This document shows positions 1 through 6,868 of a DNA stretch of 49,075 nt, piece after piece. The DNA is from Candidatus Parcubacteria bacterium. GTDB lineage: Bacteria > Patescibacteriota > Patescibacteriia > PEXW01. The notes beneath the pieces are model-generated. The model worked only from the letters and a program-made list of their open reading frames with translations, searched no databases and was not told where the DNA came from. A program made the translations under genes and the position numbers. The first letter of the stretch is position 1. Each line of letters starts with the position of its first letter. The stretch spans positions 1 to 49,075 of the forward strand of contig QZJU01000018.1 of NCBI GenBank assembly GCA_003597955.1, in the 5' to 3' direction.

Positions 1-2324
1 TTGGCGCTCCTACCCGCGACCGGGAAGGGAATACCCAGTACTTCAAGACCGGACGCATGGTGGAAGAGGCGAATGGCGTCATTCGCGTATACAACGCGAG
101 TGACCAGCAGGTGTGGACCAACTACGTTGGTGGGTCAGGTGGTGGCTCCACCCCCCTTACCTACATGACCGGCCCTGCTCCAGCAGCAGAAATTGTTGCC
201 ATGATTGAGAGCCGGAAGACGACAGTGTTGAACAACCAGAATCCGTACGGCTTCTGGCAGAGTCCGCAGACGGTGAGTGGCGGATTCAACGCGACGTACT
301 GGTGGTACGACTACACCACAACGGAAGCGTACAACGCGGACCACACGTCAAAGAACTGCTACGTCGCCACTGCGACGGGGCAGTCGGGCGCGGTCATCCA
401 CGACGTGTACGGCAGCGCCAACCAGTCCTTCTACGTTGGCTGGTGGCCGTGGGACCACTGGAAAGGTATGGGCTGGAATTGCGGCGCTTGCCCCAATCCA
501 GCCGGTGACCAAGTATTCGGCCAGGGCGGGCCCATCTCCTGCCTCGGCATGCCCATCACGAACCTGTATCGGCCGACGCCCAGTGAGAACTACGGGCGGC
601 AGGACTTCCAAAGAGGGTACATTATCAATGGAGTCATCTACTGCTACGACCACATCACGCACTTCACGCCAGGCTGGACGATAGACGGTTGGAATACCAC
701 GTGGTCGTACGTCATCACCGACTGTTACGACCGCTACGGCGCTGCGGCAGGCCTCGGCCACGCGACAGGATTGGTGAACGAGAACTGGGACGGCACGGGC
801 TATCGAACCCAGAACTACGACGGTGGCATCTACGGTCCGATCATGCTCGTGTACAACCCGAATGGGCCAAGCGAGGCGTATGGTGTCTCTGGCAGTTTCC
901 TCTACGCCTACACCATGGCGGTCCAGGGGAACGGCGTCCGCATCTCCTCACGGATTGGTGCGCCCACCGAAGCGTTCTCCGGCAATCGGCAGCAGTTCCA
1001 GTATGGGTATATGACCATTAACTACGGGACGAACGTCACGTATGTATACCTGAACGACAACACCGAGATCTGGAACAGCCAGACGGGCCTTACGACGGTC
1101 GCCTTCCAGGCCGGTCCGCCGTCGGGCATTTCCGCCTTGATGGAGAGCCGGAAGACGACACCGTTAAACAACAAAAACCCGTACGGCTTCTGGCAGAGTC
1201 CGCTCACCGTGAGTGGTGGATTCGGCGGCACGTATTGGTGGTACGACTACAGCATCACACCGGCGCACCAGTCGGACGGGACGTCCCGAAACTGCTACGT
1301 CTCAATTGGCACCGGGCAGCCCGGTGGTGTCGTCTACGACGTGTCCGGCGGGGCGCGTCAAGCGTTTTACGTGGGTTGGTGGTTTTGGGATCACTGGCAG
1401 CACATGGCCTTGAACTGCGGGGATTGTCCAACGCCGGCCGGGACGCAAGTCCCAAGCCAGGGTGGACCGTACTCGCACTTAGGGATGCCTATCACCAACC
1501 TGTATAGACCAACCCCCAGTGAGAACTACGGACGGCAGGACTTCCAGCGTGGGTACATCATCAATGGGGTTATTTACTGCTACGACCACATAACACACTT
1601 CACTCCAGGTTGGGCCTTGAGTGGTTGGAACAATCTGTGGTCGTACGTCATTACTGACTGTTACGACCGCTACGGTGCCGCTGCCGGTTTGGGTCACGCG
1701 ACACAACTCGTGAACACAAACTGGGACAGCACAGGGTACATCACCCAGAACTACGACGGTGGCATATTCGGTCCGATCATGCTCGTGTACAACCCGAACG
1801 GATCGAGCGAGGCGTATGGCGTCTCCGGCAGTTTCCTCTACGCCTACACCATGGGACTCGATGGCAATGGGGTGCGCCTCTCTACGCGGATTGGCTCACC
1901 GACGGAGGCCTTCTCCGGCAACCGGCAGCAGTTTCAGATGGGGTACATGACCATCAACTACGGCACCGGGGTGACCTACGTCTACCTGAATAACAACACT
2001 GAAATCTGGAACAGCCAGACGGGCGGGCACTTGGGGAAAGTCGCCCAAACGACGCTGCCAACAGTGTTTGCGCTCAAACAAAATCAGCCTAACCCGTTCA
2101 ACCCCGCAACGACCATTAGCTACTCACTTCCTCAAGCGACCCAAGTGACTTTGCATGTCTACAATCTCTTGGGTCAACGGGTAGCCACACTCGTTAATGA
2201 GCGCCAGGCAGCGGGTGAGCACGCTGTTAGTTGGGATGCCTCACAGTACTCGTCTGGCGTGTACCTGTACCGGATCACTGCTGGTGAAGCAGTACAAACA
2301 AAGAAGATGCTCTTGCTCAAATAA
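1..2324 (+). CDS. Partial (5' end off window) secreted repeat protein, LGFP-like repeats, C-terminal Por/T9SS-type sorting domain
   Basis: Frame is open from base 3 (GAPTRDREGNTQYFKTGRMVEEANG...), so the window starts inside the gene. Two ~310-aa near-identical internal repeats (ESRKTT..NPYGFWQSP...GGP..LGMPITNLYRPTPSENYGRQDFQRGYIINGVIYCYDH...). Tail NQPNPFNPATTISYSLPQATQVTLHVYNLLGQRVATL...SSGVYLYRITAGEAVQTKKMLLLK is a typical type A sorting domain. Confidence 0.85.
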   Translation, partial: GAPTRDREGNTQYFKTGRMVEEANGVIRVYNASDQQVWTNYVGGSGGGSTPLTYMTGPAPAAEIVAMIESRKTTVLNNQNPYGFWQSPQTVSGGFNATYWWYDYTTTEAYNADHTSKNCYVATATGQSGAVIHDVYGSANQSFYVGWWPWDHWKGMGWNCGACPNPAGDQVFGQGGPISCLGMPITNLYRPTPSENYGRQDFQRGYIINGVIYCYDHITHFTPGWTIDGWNTTWSYVITDCYDRYGAAAGLGHATGLVNENWDGTGYRTQNYDGGIYGPIMLVYNPNGPSEAYGVSGSFLYAYTMAVQGNGVRISSRIGAPTEAFSGNRQQFQYGYMTINYGTNVTYVYLNDNTEIWNSQTGLTTVAFQAGPPSGISALMESRKTTPLNNKNPYGFWQSPLTVSGGFGGTYWWYDYSITPAHQSDGTSRNCYVSIGTGQPGGVVYDVSGGARQAFYVGWWFWDHWQHMALNCGDCPTPAGTQVPSQGGPYSHLGMPITNLYRPTPSENYGRQDFQRGYIINGVIYCYDHITHFTPGWALSGWNNLWSYVITDCYDRYGAAAGLGHATQLVNTNWDSTGYITQNYDGGIFGPIMLVYNPNGSSEAYGVSGSFLYAYTMGLDGNGVRLSTRIGSPTEAFSGNRQQFQMGYMTINYGTGVTYVYLNNNTEIWNSQTGGHLGKVAQTTLPTVFALKQNQPNPFNPATTISYSLPQATQVTLHVYNLLGQRVATLVNERQAAGEHAVSWDASQYSSGVYLYRITAGEAVQTKKMLLLK
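200..2030 (+). repeat. Large tandem intragenic duplication (~0.9 kb unit x2, plus a partial earlier unit)
   Basis: Protein segments AMIESRKTT...WNSQTG (nt ~200-1090) and ALMESRKTT...WNSQTG (nt ~1135-2030) align almost end to end; the N-terminal GAPTRDREGNTQYF..VW matches the unit end GAPTEAFSGNRQQF..IW. Confidence 0.85.
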
Positions 2325-2358
2325 GCTCAATGCCCTTGGAAAGTAATTGAGCAAAACC

Positions 2359-2389
2359 AGCCCATGGGATTTCTCCCCTGGGCTTTTTT
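2359..2389 (+). terminator. Rho-independent terminator after the sorting-domain CDS
   Basis: agcccatggg-atttct-cccctgggct followed by ttttta; one mismatch in stem. Confidence 0.7.
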
Positions 2390-2591
2390 ATTCCATAATT
2401 TGCGCCGTTTTTACATGTTTATATACGCTGAACTTGCTGAATTGCCGGGTAAACAATTCGATGCATATTTTTTTGGTACAAAATCGTGAATCAACCCATT
2501 TCACATGCGCAATTTCATCGCCATTTTTGGTGTTAATCACTGTCAGGTTCTGCCGTTTTGTGGTTAGTTTGGCTCTAAAAACAAAAAAAAG

Positions 2592-2906
2592 TTGAATGGT
2601 AAAAAGTTTTTTTTGGCCATGAGTAAAACCATTCTTCGCCAAGGTGAACGTGAATTAGCGATAAGTCATGTAGATAAAATTCCAGGTTGTAAAGATTGTA
2701 AATGGCGCTATATCTGTGGGGGTGGATGTGCCTTTCAAACTAAGTATAATTTTGGCACTTTTCAACACACTTCACCTTACTGTGGAGTATATAAAGCAAT
2801 TCTTCCGGTAGTGGTTGAATTGCATGCACTTCAGTTAATCCGTGAATTCCAGAAGAAAGGAGGTGGTGAGAATGGAATATCTGGGCATATTACTTCCGGC
2901 CAATGA
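2592..2906 (+). CDS. SPASM-domain fragment of a radical-SAM peptide maturase (radical-SAM core missing)
   Basis: VDKIPGCKDCKWRYICGGGCAFQTKYNFGTFQHTSPYCGVYKAIL matches the C..C....C.GGCA....N......YC SPASM pattern. In-frame stop at 2565 and no CX3CX2C core upstream. Start could be TTG 2592 or ATG 2619. Confidence 0.65.
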   Translation: MNGKKFFLAMSKTILRQGERELAISHVDKIPGCKDCKWRYICGGGCAFQTKYNFGTFQHTSPYCGVYKAILPVVVELHALQLIREFQKKGGGENGISGHITSGQ

Positions 2907-2982
2907 CGAAGCGATATTTGCAAGTCAGTGTCAAGAATGTTCTCAGTGCGCTGATTGTGATTGCGTTCAATGTCCCGATTAG
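2872..2982 (+). CDS. Small Cys-rich peptide (36 aa), candidate RiPP precursor
   Basis: MEYLGILLPANDEAIFASQCQECSQCADCDCVQCPD; six Cys in the last 17 residues; strong SD (agaaaggaggtggtgaga) just upstream; overlaps the 3' end of the SPASM ORF. Not in the ORF track (too short). Confidence 0.7.
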   Translation: MEYLGILLPANDEAIFASQCQECSQCADCDCVQCPD

Positions 2983-3003
2983 GGACTTAAGGCTGTTTCT
3001 TAA

Positions 3004-3034
3004 AGAGAAGCCATTTCGATGGTTTCTCTTTTTT
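3004..3034 (+). terminator. Rho-independent terminator with TTCG tetraloop
   Basis: AGAGAAGCCAT-TTCG-ATGGTTTCTCT-TTTTT; 11-bp stem with one G.U. Confidence 0.85.
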
Positions 3035-3050
3035 GTTATATACTTAATAT

Positions 3051-3695
3051 ATGCAACTTTTATTCATTCAAGATATTCAACGGGATATTAATAATTGGCA
3101 AACTTCAATTACTCGGAAGAGTTATGGTATCGATTGGAAAACTTATCTTCCCAGTGACATTTCTGAAGCTGAGGTTAATAATACAAAGTTTCTTAAGGGC
3201 TATTTAAAGAAACATTTTTATCAAAACGGAAAAATTTCAACGTTTATTACCTGGATGAATAAGTCTGTAGATGAAGAAGGAATTCGAAACGATCTAGAAA
3301 TACTTCTTGACGAAAAATTTCCCCCAAATCCCATTTCGGTATACATTACTACATTCCATCGTGCGCCGTATGATATACAGCAACATTTTTTCTACCTTAT
3401 TTTTCGAGAAAAGGACAGGGAAAGAAGTATTACGACAATCTATCATGAGTTAATGCACTTCCTTTTCCATATTTACTATTGGGAGCAATGTCAAGCATTG
3501 GGTCTTGATGAACAGCAAATTCACACAGTTAAGGAATCCGTGACTGTATTATTAAATCAAATTTTACAAAAGAGAGGTTTACCATTGGACATGGGGTACC
3601 CGCAGCATAGAGTCTTAAGGGAAAAGTTTAAACATTTTTGGGAGATGGAGCCAAACCTTAGACTTTTGATTGACAAGGTGTCGAAGTTTTTATAG
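3051..3695 (+). CDS. HExxH zinc metalloprotease-like protein
   Basis: TTIYHELMHFLFH (HExxH) with a downstream KESVTVLLN Glu consistent with a gluzincin ligand. Confidence 0.6.
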   Translation: MQLLFIQDIQRDINNWQTSITRKSYGIDWKTYLPSDISEAEVNNTKFLKGYLKKHFYQNGKISTFITWMNKSVDEEGIRNDLEILLDEKFPPNPISVYITTFHRAPYDIQQHFFYLIFREKDRERSITTIYHELMHFLFHIYYWEQCQALGLDEQQIHTVKESVTVLLNQILQKRGLPLDMGYPQHRVLREKFKHFWEMEPNLRLLIDKVSKFL

Positions 3696-3828
3696 TTTAG
3701 GCAGTTTTAAGTATTTGATTTATTAATTAACTTCCCCAAATCCCTTTACTTTTCCTCTAGAAACTGCCAAAATATGCTTAAAAGAGGGGATTTGTAGTTT
3801 TGGATTAATTTGGATAAAAGTAAAATTT

Positions 3829-5205
3829 ATGGGTGAAAAATTATTGTACTTGCTTACCGCGTTTAATTTGATTTTATACCTGTATATAGCCTTTCAAGTC
3901 TCCAAAAAATGGCGCTGGGGCAAAGCGCACAGGAGATTTTTGTTTGTAATATTACTTAGTTTTCTTTGGATATTTATTGTGACAATATTGTTTCCAATTG
4001 TTCAAGATTCAAAAGATCAACTATATCATATTCTAACAAGAGCAGATTTTATTGTAGCCCTTTTCATTGGCGGATTTATGACATCATTCTCGATTCATTT
4101 TCCAGATGAAAATAAAAAGTTAAACCTAAAAAATGAGATTTTATTATTTGTCCCTTTGATTTTACTATCAATTTTTTGTTTAACGGATCTAATCATAAGT
4201 TTTAGTAATCAAGGTCAAAGAAATTTCGCCCCTGCTTATTATTTGTATTTATTTGTTTTGGTGTTTTATTTCTTATTTTTAAGTTTAAAGAATCTACTAA
4301 AAAAGTTTATTTTAAGCCATGGGATAATTCATTTGCAAATTCAATATCTTTTAATAGGATATACATTTGCTGTAATAATATTACTTGTAGAAAGTGTTTA
4401 TGTGAATTTAATTGGTGAAATACCTAGAACAATTGATATTATTATTTTAAATTCATCTGCTTTATTTTCTGGTTTCGCAGCTTTTTCAATGTTAAAATTT
4501 CGTTTCTTGGAGATTAGTTTGGTACTAAAAAGAGGTGTCATTAGATTGTTATCTTTTGCAATAATTTTTGGTATTTATTTATTTATCATCTTGTTACTTA
4601 GAGATACGGTAACACTTGTAAAGCCAGAAACCGAATTAACTTATTTGGTTATTATCACACTTTTAGTCGTTTTAACGGTTGAGCCTATCCGTAAATTAGT
4701 TTACAAAAAAATTGACAAAATTTTTGAAACACACGACGAAAAACAGAAAAAAGTGAAAATTTTGACCCAAGCTATTTTCACTTCGACCAAAAATTACGAA
4801 GGTTTATTAAATTCTATTATTGAGGTTTTGAAAAAACTTACAGGAGTGGAGCAAATTCGGTTCGCAGAAAGCACCGATGCTTATTTTTCTAGCCACAAAA
4901 GCACTTTGGAAAGCTTACGGGCGACTGGCTTGGTTTTGATTCCCGAAGAACTGCCTTACAGATTGGATGATGATCCCAGGTATCCTGAAGCTTTGAAAGA
5001 ATTACGGGGTGAAGAAACAAGCCTATTTTTGCCAATGGGCCGCGCCGAGACTTTTATGGGCAGTTTTATTTTTGGTAAACGTAAAAACCATGCGGCCTAT
5101 GCTATCCAGGAAATAAAAGAATTGGAGGTTTTGCAATACAAATTTGGCGAAGCCATGTTTAATGTCAGGCTGTATAAACAAGCAGTGGGAAGGATAAAGT
5201 TGTAA
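3829..5205 (+). CDS. Membrane sensor protein resembling the N-terminal part of a multi-TM/GAF histidine kinase, lacking kinase domains
   Basis: Multiple hydrophobic TM segments, then EPIRKLVYKKIDKIFETHDEKQKK and a GAF-like region; architecture parallels the N-terminus of 6868..9693; stop before any HisKA/HATPase motif. Confidence 0.6.
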   Translation: MGEKLLYLLTAFNLILYLYIAFQVSKKWRWGKAHRRFLFVILLSFLWIFIVTILFPIVQDSKDQLYHILTRADFIVALFIGGFMTSFSIHFPDENKKLNLKNEILLFVPLILLSIFCLTDLIISFSNQGQRNFAPAYYLYLFVLVFYFLFLSLKNLLKKFILSHGIIHLQIQYLLIGYTFAVIILLVESVYVNLIGEIPRTIDIIILNSSALFSGFAAFSMLKFRFLEISLVLKRGVIRLLSFAIIFGIYLFIILLLRDTVTLVKPETELTYLVIITLLVVLTVEPIRKLVYKKIDKIFETHDEKQKKVKILTQAIFTSTKNYEGLLNSIIEVLKKLTGVEQIRFAESTDAYFSSHKSTLESLRATGLVLIPEELPYRLDDDPRYPEALKELRGEETSLFLPMGRAETFMGSFIFGKRKNHAAYAIQEIKELEVLQYKFGEAMFNVRLYKQAVGRIKL

Positions 5206-5442
5206 TCTTTGCTAAAATGGAGGAGGAGCTGGCAGTGTAGGCTGTTCGTTGTGTGTCCATGGCTATTCAGACTTTTGCCGGCGCTTATGTTTTAGGCATA
5301 AGATGGGCAAAATTTATATACAGTTAGTAAATTTGGCAGTTAAGGCAATTTCAATCGCAATTTACTGATGTAATTTAAACCCCAAAATGTATCAAATGGC
5401 GATAAAAAGGATTAAGAATAATTAAATAGGTGTTTTAAATTA

Positions 5443-6261
5443 ATGAGAAGAACATACAAGGCAAAACAATTATTTCTTAAGAATTCTGATCTAAGTAAAG
5501 ATGGAAAATTATTTCAATTTGAATGTTTTCGTGAATCAAAAGAATTAGAAAGTATTAGAACTTTTTTATTAAAAAACATAGATCAAATTATTGAAGAGAA
5601 TTGGGGAAAATTTGGAAAAGATTTTATTTTACAGCACATAATAAGAGCAAAAAGATTACAATTGGTTAGATACAATAATAAAATAGTAGCAATTGCATCC
5701 GCAAGTAAAAAAGTTATTAATAAAAAGCATGTTTTATACCTAGAGTTTACAGTAATTAATCAAGATTTTCAGGGATATGACCTTTCCATTATCTTAAATG
5801 CTGATATGATAGTTGATGAATTTGTTGAGGGAATGATTCAAAGAAAATTTAAATCCTTACACATAATGGCTATAACAAGAAACCTTAGAGTTTTGGGTTC
5901 ATTAAAACATTTTGCCTCATTTATTTATCCCGATCCAGAATCTATTGGTAGTGATAAAAAATTGCCATTGGCCAATAATGAAACTTGGGAATTGGCGCAA
6001 ACAATATTAAAACAAAGCTGGAATCCAAATAGAAAATTATTAAGGGAAGGATGTGTTTTAATTGGCTCATATGAAAATACGCCATGGCTAATTTCGCCGG
6101 TTTCCCAAAAGCATTATAATCAACAGATCCAAACATTAGGTGAAGAATTTCTTGAGTTGAAAAAAAATAAAGACAAAGAGTTTATTGTCCATGTTAAATA
6201 TAATTTTTTATCTATCATAAAATATTTAATTTGGTTTATTAGAAAGAAAAATGCAAAATAA
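5443..6261 (+). CDS. Hypothetical protein, possibly GNAT-like acyltransferase
   Basis: ORF with AT-rich codon usage; LVRYNNKIVAIASASKKVINKKHVLYLEFTVI resembles a GNAT central fold; weak. Confidence 0.4.
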   Translation: MRRTYKAKQLFLKNSDLSKDGKLFQFECFRESKELESIRTFLLKNIDQIIEENWGKFGKDFILQHIIRAKRLQLVRYNNKIVAIASASKKVINKKHVLYLEFTVINQDFQGYDLSIILNADMIVDEFVEGMIQRKFKSLHIMAITRNLRVLGSLKHFASFIYPDPESIGSDKKLPLANNETWELAQTILKQSWNPNRKLLREGCVLIGSYENTPWLISPVSQKHYNQQIQTLGEEFLELKKNKDKEFIVHVKYNFLSIIKYLIWFIRKKNAK

Positions 6262-6868
6262 AGAATATTTTGATCATTGGGCGGAACATTATGATAATAA
6301 TATATTGTGGGGTCATTATTTTAAATATTGTTATAAACAAATAATAAGGATTGTAAAAGAAAAAAATATTAAATTTTTTAACATTTTGGATTTAGGTTGT
6401 GGAACGGGTGAATTGGAAAGACAACTTTTTTTCCAATTTCCTCATATAGAAATAACCGCTGTAGACCTATCAGATAAGATGATTAATATCGCTTCGAACA
6501 AAATCAAAAATAAAAATATTAAATTTATAATTGATGATGCCAATAATTTACATTTTTTTGAAAACTCTTTTGATACAATTTTTGTTTTAAATAATCTCCA
6601 TCATTTTCCTAGCCTCGAAATATTTCTTGAAAAAATTAATCCATGGTTAAAGAGTAATGGTTACCTTTTTATAATTGACCCATTTAAAGATAATTTAATT
6701 AAAACAATCTGGTGTTTTTTACTTAAGCACCTGTTTTTTAGGGAAAAAAATGTTCATTATCATAAGACGCAGGAACTTATATTCAAAATTCAAAATTTAA
6801 AGTATAGCTTAATAAAATCAAACTCAATTTATTATTTTTCCAGTTTTTTAATTTTTAGAAAAAACTAA
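6251..6868 (+). CDS. Class I SAM-dependent methyltransferase
   Basis: FNILDLGCGTGELERQLFFQFPHIEITAVDLSDKMINIA (motif I and acidic motif II). Overlaps the genes on both sides. Confidence 0.85.
   Translation: MQNKEYFDHWAEHYDNNILWGHYFKYCYKQIIRIVKEKNIKFFNILDLGCGTGELERQLFFQFPHIEITAVDLSDKMINIASNKIKNKNIKFIIDDANNLHFFENSFDTIFVLNNLHHFPSLEIFLEKINPWLKSNGYLFIIDPFKDNLIKTIWCFLLKHLFFREKNVHYHKTQELIFKIQNLKYSLIKSNSIYYFSSFLIFRKN

Noticed and set aside
135-2081. Multiple ORFs on other frames/strands inside the repeat CDS
   Set aside because: GC-rich shadow ORFs nested in a clearly coding frame; no recognisable domains.
2388-2642. Minus-strand 84-aa ORF (MAKNGFTHGQKK...)
   Set aside because: Spans the composition junction and overlaps the terminator; no RBS or family recognised.
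5206-5442. Possible small gene or element in the spacer (hairpin cttatg-ttttagg-cataag)
   Set aside because: Only a 6-bp stem, no RBS-linked ORF and no recognisable element end.
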